Shown in pieces: positions 25,215 to 34,709 of a stretch of 64,000 nucleotides of DNA. The stretch is taken from positions 930,001 through 994,000 of the forward strand of contig NZ_CP080528.1 in NCBI RefSeq assembly GCF_024746815.1, read 5' to 3'. Below the pieces are notes generated by a model, which worked only from the letters and a program-made list of their open reading frames with translations, had not been told where the DNA came from and made no database searches. This DNA is from Mesorhizobium sp. AR07. Lineage in GTDB: Bacteria > Pseudomonadota > Alphaproteobacteria > Rhizobiales > Rhizobiaceae. A program made the position numbers and the translations under genes. Position 1 is the stretch's first letter, and each line of letters starts with the position of its first letter.

Positions 25215-26847
25215 AGCTGTTTGTATTCGAGAAGCTCCCGAAGCAGCCATATGACAGCGAATGACCGTTTTGCAGTGGTTTGCCGATCACTCGCAACGGC
25301 TGGGCTGGCGACCTCCCTTCGCCAACGAAAGCGAGTTCAAGCGCTTTGCAAGAACCGGAAGGGCTCCAGTTTCCTTTTTTCGCGGTCCGCGGAAAGTCTT
25401 CAAACACGACTATTGTGGTTCGCCTGTCGTATTTCCCAAGGCCATCGCACGGTAGAGTGACGGCGCTTCGCCGCGAGCGCGGGCAGGGAATGGCAGAATG
25501 CCATGCCAAGCATGGCAAGACGGCGTAGACCGTCACGCTCTTCAAGCAAGAATATTCGCCAGGGGATTGTCATCATTGATCCGGCTGTCGGAAGGCTCGG
25601 ACGGCTGAAAGAGGGCGATGGCTATGATATGGTCAGGAACGGAATCGCATTGTTTCCGCCAGGTACCTGCGCGGATCACCTCCCAAAAATGGGGGCCGGT
25701 CCGGGCACCGTCGCGGGATTTTCGCGGCCGGGGTGGCTGTCTGTCGCCCGCAGGGCGAAGCGCAGCCGATGAGGACCTCCCGGAGACTCAATGCGACCGA
25801 ACTGTGCATGCTCTCTAAGAGACATCGGCTGAGGTTGCCGAGTTTGGCAGCGATGCCGAAAGCGTAGTGCGGCGACCACCGTCTTGCGAGCGAGCTTGTC
25901 GAGCTCCCCCTGATCCGTGACGCCGAACCCCCTAGTGATAGATGATTTCGGATGCATGCTGCTCGCGATCCGCCTCGGTTTCGTTCGAAACGCCAGTTTG
26001 ATCAAATACGCGCCCGAGGAGCGCGATTTCTTCGGGAGTGAGCACCTCCCCGCTAAAGGGCATAGGGCCTCCTCAAAACAGGTGGCAGTGACAAAGGCGC
26101 CCTTGATGCGAAGCTATGACGACCACCGTCCTGTCCTTCGGCATGATTTTGCGAAGGCCCGCGGTCTCCCGCGCGTCGGGCGCCGTCAGACTGCTCGTCG
26201 ATATGTCCAGAGCTGTGCGGGCGGGATATTGCGGACCACGAAATCATAGTGAGACACGACGTAGCGGTCGGGCATTTTGATCACCGGCGACAAAGGTCCG
26301 TAGGTGATCTGAATGACAGGTCTCCCGCGAGGAATTCGGGCAAGCAAATCCTCGAGCAAGGCAATGCGCTGTTCCATCGGAAAGCTCAACATCGGCACCG
26401 CACTTATCACACAGTCGAATTGCTCCCCGCTCCGCTCGGCAAGCACTTCCCCCAGCGCGAACGCATCGCCCAATCGAAAGTCCACGCCTGGAAAGCCTCG
26501 CGTCAAGCGATGATAGAAATCTTTCGAATATTCGACCGAAATCAGCTGATGCGGCTTGATGCCCCTTTCCAGGATTGCCTTGGTGATGACGCCAGTTCCT
26601 GCGCCAAGTTCAAGAACCGGCAATCCGGATGCCGGATTGATAACGCTTGCCATACGGCGCGCGGCATGAACGGACGTTGGCATCAGCGCGCCCACTCGTT
26701 TCTTGTCCTTCTGCCAGCCCTTGAAGAATTGCACTTCCTCTTCAAACTTCCTGCCGAGCCGCTCCTTCAATCGAAAGACCATATCCACTCCCTGCTACCA
26801 CTATTTGTCTGGGTCGTGACGACGCACGTTTGTACAAGCGTTGCGGC
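25215..26847. repeat. duplicated block, copy A (thiD-like end, spacer, pmtA)
   Basis: This stretch matches 41408-42801 in gene order and in much of its DNA, including the non-coding spacer (for example …GACTATTGTGGTTCGCCTG). The two copies differ by small indels; the spacer is about 920 bases here against about 675 in copy B. Outside the pmtA gene and the thiD-like tail, 25265-26185 contains no gene I can support. Confidence 0.8.
26186..26782 (-). CDS. pmtA: phosphatidylethanolamine N-methyltransferase PmtA (copy A)
   Basis: The protein is 198 residues from the ATG at 26782, with GGGAG five bases ahead (a GTG two codons upstream is possible). It matches the rhizobial PmtA type: RLKERLGRKFEEEVQFFKGW, the SAM-binding VLELGAGTGVITKAIL, then VISAVPMLSFP and MPDRYVVSHYDFVVRNIPPA. 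PmtA makes phosphatidylcholine by methylating phosphatidylethanolamine, a lipid important for symbiosis. A nearly identical copy lies at 42143-42736. Confidence 0.93.
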   Translation of the reverse strand: MVFRLKERLGRKFEEEVQFFKGWQKDKKRVGALMPTSVHAARRMASVINPASGLPVLELGAGTGVITKAILERGIKPHQLISVEYSKDFYHRLTRGFPGVDFRLGDAFALGEVLAERSGEQFDCVISAVPMLSFPMEQRIALLEDLLARIPRGRPVIQITYGPLSPVIKMPDRYVVSHYDFVVRNIPPAQLWTYRRAV

Positions 26848-27217
26848 ATTTTCAAGCCCGGGTACGAGGGATTCCCTCTCCTGAGAGCGGCAATTTCTCT
26901 AATGAGCTGCCTGTTGGCATAGACTCCGCGGCTCTGCCCTCTCCGCAAAAGCTGGCTCATATGAATGCCGGTCGATCGCGCGACCAAACACTGGCCCCGG
27001 CCTCAACGTTGCTGCGACCAGCCGCCCCCCTCTCCTCCCGAGACCAGCTTCGGCGCTGCTCGACCGACGTGATCACCTCGATCAGATGCTTCGTCACAGG
27101 GCTACTCCCAGTGCTTGCACTAGGACTTGCAGCCTTCAGCATACCCCAGGAAGGCGGCCGTCACCGTCGGAATACGAGACAACCAGACCATCGCCCCCAA
27201 AGTGCCGGTTCTGCTAT
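26848..27217. other. intergenic stretch without a supported gene
   Basis: About 370 bases between pmtA and the GGDEF/EAL gene. Short open frames here have no recognisable motif. Confidence 0.5.
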
Positions 27218-29179
27218 TCAAACACCTAGCTCCTGACCAAACTGCTTCGCAGCAATGCCATGAATGTCGCCGATCCCGACAGGTTTCCCGATTAAATAGC
27301 CTTGAGCTTCATCGCATCTGACGCGGCGCAGATAGTCGAGCTGTTCGGGAGTTTCTACGCCTTCGGCCGTTACCTCAATTCGAAGCTCATGCGCCAACTC
27401 AACCAATGATCTTACAATCGCGGCGCAGTCCGCATCGGTGAGCATATCCTGGACGAAAGATCGGTCGATCTTGAGCCGCGAAAGAGGCAATTTACGAAGA
27501 TAAGTGAGTGATGAATAGCCGGTGCCAAAATCGTCAAGAGCAACTGTTACGGATAGAGAACCTAACGATTGTAATAATGAAATCGTTTCTTCAAAATTCG
27601 AAATCAGCACAGTTTCTGTGATCTCGACCTCCAGTCTTCGGGGCTCCAAACCGGCTTCAGCCAAGGCCACCACAATTCCATCCAGTAAGGCTTTATTCTT
27701 AAGCTGTACTACCGACAAGTTGACGGAGACCCGCAAGTCGTGCGGCCAACGGGCAGCCGCCAAACAAGCCGTTTTGACGACCCAGTGTCCGATGGAGTGA
27801 ATCAAACCCGTTTCTTCAGCGATAGATATGAACTCCGACGGTGGGATCGCGCCAAGGGTCGGATGGTGCCACCGCAGAAGCGCTTCAAAACCTCGGATGC
27901 GATCGCTGCTGAGGTCGAGAAAGGGTTGAAATGCGAGCGAAAGCTGGCCATTGGCCAGCGCAGATGCCAGATCGCGTTCAAGGGCATGGCGCCTTGCAGC
28001 AGCTTCATCGTCGCTTCCGCTGAAAAACTGGATGGAGCCCGCCCCCAGCGTCTTAGCCCTGTACAGCGCGGTGTCGACGCACCGCAAGAGTTGGTTGGCA
28101 TCCAAACCGTCCGTGGGCGCCAAAGCGATACCAATAGAGGCCCTGCAATATATTTCGCGCCCTTCGATCAAGAAAGGCGCGCGCACGGCATCTATGATCT
28201 GTTTGGCTAAAGACCCGATTTGATCTGGCCTGATATCGCGCGTAGCGATTATTGCAAATTCGTCGCCCTCCAATCTCGCAATGCCGTCGCTCTCCCGTGT
28301 CGATTTCCGAAGTCTCGCAGCCACTTCGACCAAAAGGACATCCGCTATTGCTCGGCCAAAACGATCGTTCACCTCGTCGAAATTGTTAAGATCGAACAAA
28401 AGTAGCGCAAAGTGCTGGTCAAACTGCCTTGCGTCCACCAACGCGCTGTCCAGCCGCTCATTGAAGCTGAACCGGTTTGGCAAACTCGTTAGAATGTCCC
28501 TGCGAATGGCATTTTCGCTTTCCGCTTGCAGAATGAAGCGTTGGGTAAATTCGAACGCGTGAGCAAGCACTGCACGAAATAGCGTGATGGCGTAGCTTAC
28601 TATCAGGATTGCGACGGGCAGATTGACGGCGTCTCCCACCCACACAATCGCCACCGCCGAACCGACGAAGATCGGTAGCGTATACGCGACGGCCGCAATA
28701 GGAATTGTGGAAAAAGAAGCGGCACCGCCTGCGATCATCCCCGCACTCAGGCAGGTAATGACGACCTGGGCTGCGCTTGTTGCCCCGCTGAAGAACAGAA
28801 CGGGAAGTGCTCCCCACCAAGTGCCGAACAAGAAGGCGTTGCGCACCAGGTTTTGCGTTGTCCGGCGAGACACTGACCTTGGTTTGACTGACTGAAACGA
28901 TGATCTCGCTCTTAAGCCTACGACAGCTGAGGCTACGATGATAACACTCGCCCAGAGGACGGCATTCGTTTGGTCGGGCGAGCCCCAAAGCGCCATAACA
29001 AAAGTGGCCGCATTGAGTATGTTCGCAACCATGCCAAGAGGCGTGTTGCGAAGAACGAGACTGACCTGCTCCGCCCTGATTCGGCTGGCAAGGGGTTCGA
29101 TTGTCGAGGGCCCGCCAAAAACTCGCAGGTCTCCCGCCAGAAGGTCACCGAACCTTGCGGCAGAGAGACGCTGCCTCAC
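27218..29179 (-). CDS. membrane GGDEF/EAL cyclic-di-GMP protein
   Basis: The protein is 653 residues from the GTG at 29179, chosen because GGGGGAG stands seven bases ahead. The N-terminal half has about six hydrophobic helices (ANILNAATFVMALW … VAILIVSYAITLFR). A GGDEF domain follows (LTSLPNRFSFNERL); its signature is EGDEF, so cyclase activity is doubtful. The EAL domain is complete: FEALLRWHHP, VNLS, EITETV, DDFGTGYSS, LKIDRSF, EGVET. It is likely a c-di-GMP phosphodiesterase or sensor at the membrane. Confidence 0.88.
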   Translation of the reverse strand: MRQRLSAARFGDLLAGDLRVFGGPSTIEPLASRIRAEQVSLVLRNTPLGMVANILNAATFVMALWGSPDQTNAVLWASVIIVASAVVGLRARSSFQSVKPRSVSRRTTQNLVRNAFLFGTWWGALPVLFFSGATSAAQVVITCLSAGMIAGGAASFSTIPIAAVAYTLPIFVGSAVAIVWVGDAVNLPVAILIVSYAITLFRAVLAHAFEFTQRFILQAESENAIRRDILTSLPNRFSFNERLDSALVDARQFDQHFALLLFDLNNFDEVNDRFGRAIADVLLVEVAARLRKSTRESDGIARLEGDEFAIIATRDIRPDQIGSLAKQIIDAVRAPFLIEGREIYCRASIGIALAPTDGLDANQLLRCVDTALYRAKTLGAGSIQFFSGSDDEAAARRHALERDLASALANGQLSLAFQPFLDLSSDRIRGFEALLRWHHPTLGAIPPSEFISIAEETGLIHSIGHWVVKTACLAAARWPHDLRVSVNLSVVQLKNKALLDGIVVALAEAGLEPRRLEVEITETVLISNFEETISLLQSLGSLSVTVALDDFGTGYSSLTYLRKLPLSRLKIDRSFVQDMLTDADCAAIVRSLVELAHELRIEVTAEGVETPEQLDYLRRVRCDEAQGYLIGKPVGIGDIHGIAAKQFGQELGV

Positions 29180-29452
29180 TCTTTCACTCCCCCGCCCTAG
29201 AGTAGTAGCTGCGTGTTTGTTCCCTAGCACAGAACAATTCGGAAAAAAGTAAATTTCAACCGCAAAATTTGGACAGCTCAGTTGGGAAGCCAAGGGCTCC
29301 CTAATTCGAAGATAGCGAAACGCGATGCTCCCTTAGGACCTCGCTGCCGTATTGCGCCGCCATCTCGGCATAGCGGTTGACCTGCGTAACACTGCACCAT
29401 CTACGAACGCTCGCGAGTATTACCACGAACGTGCGACCCGCTTCCGCACTAA

Positions 29453-30242
29453 GGCCTGTTGAGATTCATCGTGAGTTTATGACGGCGGCTGCGAGATGGA
29501 TGATTGCGTTGAAGCTCTGGTCGGTTTTGTCAGCTCGCATGGCGATACGCTTGAACTCCTTGAGTTTGCAGAAGAAGTTTTCGATGAGATGACGCCATTT
29601 ATAGAGTTCGAAGTCGAGAGGCAGCGGCAAGGCGCGCCTCGGATGCTGCGAGATGACGATCTTGGCGCCGCGTTCGTTCAGATCGGCAATAATGGTGTTG
29701 CTGTCGAAGGCCTTGTCGGCGATCAGGCCGCCGAAGGCGACGCCGTCGATGAGCGGGGCGACGCCCACCGTATCGAAGCGATGTCCTGGCAGGAGAACGA
29801 AGCGCACGAGATTGCCGAGCGCATCGGTGAGCGCAAGAATCTTGGTAGTCATGCCGCCCTTGGAGCGGCCTATGGCCTGGCTTTGAGTCCCCCTTTTGCG
29901 CCCTGGCCGTGGCGGTGGACCTTGACGATGGTTGCGTCGACCATGGCGAACTCCATGTCCGGCTGGTCCGAACAGGCCTCGAAAAGCCGAAGGAAAACAT
30001 CGGCTTTGACCCAATCGCGGTATCGCTTGAAGACGGTGTTCCAACCTCCGAAAAAGGCTGGAAGGTCACGCCACGGGCTTCCCGTGCGCACGATCCAAAG
30101 CACGGCCTCGATGAAGCGGCGGTTGTCGCTGCCGCTTCGACCAGGGTCGATCGGCTTACCCAGGCAATGCGGTTCCATCTTCGCCCATTGGGCATCAGTC
30201 AGCACAAATCGTTCCATCCAAAGCTTGAATCACAAACAAGCC
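29453..30242 (-). mobile_element. IS5-family element (IS427-like)
   Basis: About 790 bp. The left end GGCCTGTTGAGATTCA and the right end, read inward as GGCTTGTTTGTGATTCA, are imperfect inverted repeats. The interior codes one transposase in two overlapping frames. An inverted copy of the left end (TGAATCTCAACAGGTCTTA) appears at 34715-34733. Confidence 0.75.
29466..30217 (-). CDS. IS5-family transposase in two overlapping frames
   Basis: The first frame (30217-29870) begins MERFVLTDAQWAKMEPHCLG and runs to MVDATIVKVHRHGQGAKGG. The second (ending 29466) continues QAIGRSKGGMTTKILALTDA through ENFFCKLKEFKRIAMRADKT. An A4G5 run near 29888-29896 joins them by a -1 shift, the way IS427-group transposases are made, so the split need not mean inactivation. 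The DDE set is plausible: DATIVK, IADKAFDSN, the Glu in LIENFFCKLK. Confidence 0.82.
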
Positions 30243-30608
30243 AAAAGTGGAATCTGGAGGGTTCTGTGAGGTCCGTGGCACAGGCGGGGCACGCGGGCTC
30301 GACGTCGGGCCTCATTGCAAGCCGGATTGAGCGAAGCCGCGGGCTGGTCTGGCGCTATGGGGATTGTAGCCTGGAGGGGCGGTCGGGATTGTCTTCGTCG
30401 GGTGAATGAAGGGCAACCGCGATGCGACCCCAAGGGATGGTGGCATGGTGGAAGGTCGAATGTTGATGGCGGTCACCGCGGATTGGGTCGGCACGCCTTC
30501 TGTCGCGGGCACGAGTGCTCGCGGTCTTGTGCGGAAAGTCAAAGGTCGGCATGCCGGCGCGGATGGCGACGGATACCAAAGCTGGTGATGTGGACCTGCC
30601 GCGTACGA
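30243..30608. other. non-coding tail of the IS91-type element
   Basis: No supported gene. The stretch lies between the IS5-type right end and the IS91 transposase stop, and may contain the IS91 terminus. Confidence 0.4.
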
Positions 30609-31790
30609 TCATGAGGTGTCGTCCCACAAGGGACCTGGCGGCGCTTGTCCGCAGCGCCAGATGGCCAGCGTGATCATCGATCCTCCACAGCATGGGCAGC
30701 GATGCGCAGATGCGAGGGGCGCGGCCGTGCTTTCGACGTGCGGTTCGATATTGTCCTGCTGCGGGTTGGCCAGCAGCCTGCGACACAGGTCGAGCTTTGC
30801 GGCGCGATGGCCGTTGGCGAGGAATCCGTAATGGCGGATGCGGTGGAAGCCGTCCGGCAAGGTGTGCAGCAGGAAGCGCCTGATGAACTCGTGCACATCC
30901 AGCGTCATGAGCTTTGCCTTGCCGCCATGCCGATAATCCCTCCAGCGGAACGCGACCTTGCCGTTGGCCGTGCTGACCAGACGGGAATTGGCGATGGCGA
31001 CGCGATGGGTATAGCGGCCGAGATAAGCCAGCACCTGCTCTGGCCCGCCGAACGGCGGCTTGGCGTAGACAACCCAGTCGAGGCGGCGGACTTCGCCAAC
31101 CTGGCGTTTGAACACGGCGGGCTCCGCCAGGTCGGCGAGATTGCCGAAGAAGCTCAACTTGCCCGCTTCGTACGCTGTCCGCAGTTCCTCCAGAAAGAGC
31201 CGGCGGAACAGGCGCGACAGCACCCGCACCGGCAGGAAGAAGCCGGGCCTGCAAGAGATCCAGCGCGTTCCATCGGGCGACAGCCCACCACCCGGCACGA
31301 TGCAATGGATGTGGGGATGATAATGGAGGTTCTGACCCCAACTGTGCAGGACGCCGACAAGGCCGATCTCGGCTCCCAGATGTTTGGAATCGGCGGCGAT
31401 GGTGCGTAGCGTCTCGGCGACCGCCTTGAACAGGATCGTGTAGACCGCCGCCTTGTTCTGGAGGGCGATCGCCGCGATTTGCGCGGGCAGCGTGAAGACG
31501 ACGTGGAAATAGGGAACCGGCAGGAGTTCGCCCTGCCGCGCGGCAAGCCATTCCCGGCAGGCCTGTCCCTGGCACTTCGGGCAATGCCGATTGCGGCAGG
31601 AATTGTAGGCGACGCGGATCGCCCCGCAGGACCGGCAGCCCTCGACATGGCCGCCCAGTTCGGCGGTCCGGCATAGCTCGATCGCGCTCATCACGCGCCG
31701 CTCGACGCGCCCGAGATGGCCGTCATGGGCCTGCCGATACGCCTCGCCGTGGCGGCGGAAGATGTCCGCCACCTCCAGTCTCGCCGACAT
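30609..31790 (-). CDS. IS91-family rolling-circle transposase
   Basis: The protein is 393 residues. The N-terminal zinc motif SCRNRHCPKCQG, the HUH metal motif LHYHPHIHCIV and the catalytic tyrosine region VLAYLGRYTHRVAI are all present, followed by FRWRDYRHGGKAKLMTL and a C-terminal zinc pair (HRCPCCGGSM). It nicks and moves DNA by rolling-circle replication. It pairs with the tyrosine recombinase gene immediately upstream on the same strand. Confidence 0.93.
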   Translation of the reverse strand: MSARLEVADIFRRHGEAYRQAHDGHLGRVERRVMSAIELCRTAELGGHVEGCRSCGAIRVAYNSCRNRHCPKCQGQACREWLAARQGELLPVPYFHVVFTLPAQIAAIALQNKAAVYTILFKAVAETLRTIAADSKHLGAEIGLVGVLHSWGQNLHYHPHIHCIVPGGGLSPDGTRWISCRPGFFLPVRVLSRLFRRLFLEELRTAYEAGKLSFFGNLADLAEPAVFKRQVGEVRRLDWVVYAKPPFGGPEQVLAYLGRYTHRVAIANSRLVSTANGKVAFRWRDYRHGGKAKLMTLDVHEFIRRFLLHTLPDGFHRIRHYGFLANGHRAAKLDLCRRLLANPQQDNIEPHVESTAAPLASAHRCPCCGGSMITLAIWRCGQAPPGPLWDDTS

Positions 31791-31802
31791 TGGCGGAACC
31801 GG

Positions 31803-32705
31803 TCAGCCCGGCGGCACAACCTCAATGGTCAGCCGATCGAGCGGGCTTTCCGTCCGCCGAATGAGACCGTTCGAGACCTTCGTGTAGCGCGCCGTGCTCG
31901 ACAGGTTGTTGTGGCCGAGCAGCACCTGAATGATGCGGATGTCCGTACCGTTCTCCAGCAAATGCGTGGCGAAGCTGTGCCTGAGCGTATGCACCGTCAC
32001 GCGCTTGTCGATGCCGGCAGCCGCACGCGCCGAGCGGCACGCCGAATAGAGAACCTGCACATCGATGGGGCGATCGACGCCGCGCCCGGGAAACAGCCAG
32101 CCCTGCGGCTTCGCCAGCCGCCAGTAGACCCGCAGGATACGCAGCAGCTGCGCCGACAGCATCACGGTGCGGTCCTTGCCGCCCTTGCCATGCTCGACAC
32201 GGATCACCCCGCGACCGCTGTCGATGTCGCCGACCTTCAGCCCGACAGTCTCCGAGGCGCGAAGACCTGCTGCGTAGGCCGTCGTCAGGGCCGTACGGGT
32301 CTTCAGGCTCGGCACCGCCTCCAGGAAGGCGACGACCTCATCGGCGCTCAACACCACCGGCAGCGTGCGTGGCGAGCGAGCATAGACGATACGCTCCGGA
32401 ATCTCGGCATGGCCCAGCGTCACGCCGTAGAAGAACCGCAGCGCGCACACCGTCTGGTTCAGCGCTGGCCACGAGATTCCGGTCGAGACCAGATGAACTT
32501 GGAAGGCGCGGACGTCCTCCAGACCGAGCCGGTCCGGCGAACGGCCAAAGTAGCGCGAAAACTTCGCCACGGCATGCACGTAGGATCGCTGCGTGGCCGG
32601 CGACAGATTGCGGATCGTCATATCCTCGATCATGCGCCGGCGAAGCGGGCTCAACTCGGCCATTTTATTGCTCCTGTTCTCAAGATTGCGCTTCAACAGC
32701 CGCAA
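31803..32705 (-). CDS. tyrosine recombinase of the IS91-type element
   Basis: The protein is 300 residues (286 from the ATG at 32663, MAELSPLRRRMIEDM). A SAM-like core-binding domain (SPATQRSYVHAVAKFSRYFG) is followed by a catalytic domain with Arg in AAGLRASETVGL, HTLRHSFATHLLENG, GHNNLSSTARYTKV with the nucleophilic Tyr. Such integrases commonly precede IS91-family transposases. It ends 12 bases before the transposase start. Confidence 0.9.
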   Translation of the reverse strand: MRLLKRNLENRSNKMAELSPLRRRMIEDMTIRNLSPATQRSYVHAVAKFSRYFGRSPDRLGLEDVRAFQVHLVSTGISWPALNQTVCALRFFYGVTLGHAEIPERIVYARSPRTLPVVLSADEVVAFLEAVPSLKTRTALTTAYAAGLRASETVGLKVGDIDSGRGVIRVEHGKGGKDRTVMLSAQLLRILRVYWRLAKPQGWLFPGRGVDRPIDVQVLYSACRSARAAAGIDKRVTVHTLRHSFATHLLENGTDIRIIQVLLGHNNLSSTARYTKVSNGLIRRTESPLDRLTIEVVPPG

Positions 32706-32768
32706 TCCTCTAAAACAGAAGCTTCACCCGCAAACCGACCCGCCAAATGCCGCGTCAGCGGCTTCGTT

Positions 32769-34709
32769 GTGTGCCCAGCATGTTCAACCGCTTGGGGGTG
32801 AAAGTTCCCTAGCCAACCTGATGGAGGTGAAGGCTTAGCAAAGCGCAAGGGCATCACCGCGAGGTGGTGTCTGAAGGAAGCGTGGAGCAAAACCGCGACC
32901 TGACGAACAGAAACCGGATATGAGGCATCCCTGGCCGGACGAGCGGGCAACGTGTCGCGAAGTCCATATCCATCAAGGGGCAGGGCTGTAGATCCGGCAG
33001 GTGCGCGGGGAAGGCGATTGAACTTACCTGGGGAGGCCTGCGTCATGTTCCGACTTCGGAACTGAGGGAACCGCAAGGTGACCTGACCGTGATGCAGGAG
33101 TCAGCAGAGGGCGTAGTAGGTGATGCTGTCGGCAAGGCTAGTGAGGCACTCCAAGGCCGAAAGGCGGAGCAAATGGATAGGCCGAGCCGGAAACGATGAC
33201 CGAAGGCCCGAACGATTGGAAGCGGCAAGTAGGACTGGCAACTCATGAGTGGAAAGCGGCAGAAGACCCAGTATTCACTGGCCCTGGAACCGAGGGACCG
33301 GGGTGAAGCCCCTGTCAGCGGTTACCAAGGGGCCGAACCACTCATGGCGAAGTCGGCACCCGAAAGCCCGGCTTGGACGGAACAGCTAATGGAGACGGTA
33401 TGTAGCCGAGAGAATCTGGAAACAGCGTGGAAACGCGTTCGAAGCAACAAGGGTAGCCCAGGCGTGGATGGGATGACCATCGAGGACGCCAAGGGCTACC
33501 TGCGTGAGCACTGGCCAAGCATCCGGTCTCGATTGCTCGAGGGAACCTATCAGCCGCAGCCGGTCAAGCGGGTCGAAATCCCCAAGCCGGACGGCGGGGT
33601 CAGAAAACTCGGCGTACCTTGCGTCGTCGACAGACTGATCCAGCAAGCCCTGCTGCAGGTCCTGCAAGAGCAGTGGGATCCGACGTTCTCGGAGCACAGC
33701 TACGGCTTCCGCCCGGGACGCTCTGCCCATCAGGCAGTAGCCCAAGCGCAATGCTACATTGCCGAGGGTTACAGCTACGTGGTTGACCTCGACCTCGAAA
33801 GATTTTTCGATCGGGTTAATCATGATAGCCTGATGGCGCGCGTCGCCGCCAGGGTGTCCGATAAGCGTGCGCTCAAACTCATCCGTGCATTCCTCAATGC
33901 GGGGGTGATGGAGGACGGCCTGGTCCGTCCGGTGGACGAGGGGACCCCGCAAGGCGGCCCGCTCTCGCCCCTCCTGAGCAACCTCCTACTCGACGATCTC
34001 GACAAGGAACTGACCCGACGTGGCCACCGTTTTTGCCGCTACGCCGACGACTGCAACATCTATGTTCGCAGCCGCCGCGCCGGCGAACGGGTCATGGCTT
34101 CCGTCAGCCGGTTCCTGACCAAGAAGCTGCGGCTGAAGGTCAACGAGGCGAAGAGCGCGGTGGCGCGACCGGAGGAGCGGAAGTTCCTAGGGTTCAGCAT
34201 CTCGAATGACGGGAGCGAGCGGCGCATCGCGCCAAAAGCTCTCGCCAAATTCAAGACGCGGATCTGGGACATGACACGCCGGACCCTGGGCATCAGTCTG
34301 CCGCAGCTGATCAAGGAGCTGAAGCCATACCTCGTCGGTTGGCGCGGCTACTTCGGCTTCTGCCAGACGCCTCGAGTACTCACACACCTGGAAGCGTGGA
34401 TCCGCCGGAGACTACGCATGTATCTCTGGCGGCAATGGGGGAACGGGCACAACCGCTTCAAGGAACTGCGTCGTCATGGCGTACCAAAGTTCGGAGCTGC
34501 GGTTGCCGCCGGTTCACCGACGGGATTCTGGCGCATGTCAGGACACCCGGCGGTCCAACAGGCCCTGCGCAACCATTACTTCGACTCTCTCGGTCTCCCT
34601 CGCCTCCATGTCTCTGCCCAAGCTTAATCCGATCGAACCGCCGTGGTACGGACCCGTATGCCCGGTGGTGTGGGAGGGGCGGCGTCGCGAGGCGTCCCCC
34701 TATCCCGAT
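32769..34709 (+). mobile_element. group II intron with reverse transcriptase
   Basis: The 5' end GTGTGCCCAGCATG is a group II intron start. About 475 bases of structured RNA precede the ORF. After the ORF comes a domain V-like segment around 34640-34690 (GGTACGGACCCGTATGCC, GGTGGTGTGGGAGGGG), and the 3' end is close to …TATCCCGAT. The boundaries are approximate at the 3' side. Confidence 0.8.
33245..34627 (+). CDS. ltrA: group II intron-encoded reverse transcriptase/maturase
   Basis: The protein is 460 residues. RT blocks are in order: NKGSPGVDGMTIEDAKGYL, VRKLGVPCVVDRLIQQALLQ, HSYGFRPGRSAHQAV, DLDLERFFDRVNHD, EGTPQGGPLSPLLSNLLLDD, FCRYADDCNIYV (the YADD catalytic pair). A maturase X domain follows (LKPYLVGWRGYFGFCQTPRV). 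No HNH endonuclease domain is seen at the C-terminus. It should splice and mobilise the intron. Confidence 0.93.
   Translation: MSGKRQKTQYSLALEPRDRGEAPVSGYQGAEPLMAKSAPESPAWTEQLMETVCSRENLETAWKRVRSNKGSPGVDGMTIEDAKGYLREHWPSIRSRLLEGTYQPQPVKRVEIPKPDGGVRKLGVPCVVDRLIQQALLQVLQEQWDPTFSEHSYGFRPGRSAHQAVAQAQCYIAEGYSYVVDLDLERFFDRVNHDSLMARVAARVSDKRALKLIRAFLNAGVMEDGLVRPVDEGTPQGGPLSPLLSNLLLDDLDKELTRRGHRFCRYADDCNIYVRSRRAGERVMASVSRFLTKKLRLKVNEAKSAVARPEERKFLGFSISNDGSERRIAPKALAKFKTRIWDMTRRTLGISLPQLIKELKPYLVGWRGYFGFCQTPRVLTHLEAWIRRRLRMYLWRQWGNGHNRFKELRRHGVPKFGAAVAAGSPTGFWRMSGHPAVQQALRNHYFDSLGLPRLHVSAQA

Larger units (their letters stand above)
23060..25264 (+). pseudogene. thiD-like gene fragment split by an insertion sequence
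   Basis: Joining the sequence on both sides of the element at 23151-25214, and removing one copy of the 7-bp target repeat, gives REAKLFVFEKLP and a stop at 25262-25264. This matches the end of the thiD-like fragment at 41190-41467 (REGKLFVFEKLRKHAAENSE). The part left of the element is itself degenerate (frame changes before 23130). ThiD is hydroxymethylpyrimidine (phosphate) kinase of thiamine synthesis. Confidence 0.65.

Noticed and set aside
27189..27203. GG-N10-GC spacing on the minus strand, a possible sigma54 site
   Set aside because: The -12 half lacks TTGC and no suitably placed gene lies downstream.
29301..29452. Minus-strand frame (RRWCSVTQVNRYAEMAAQYG) cut by the IS5-type end
   Set aside because: It looks protein-like and may be a truncated gene, but no family could be recognised and no start is present.
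30355..31674. 439-residue minus-strand frame overlapping the IS91 transposase
   Set aside because: Arg/Pro/Ala-rich out-of-frame translation of the transposase gene.
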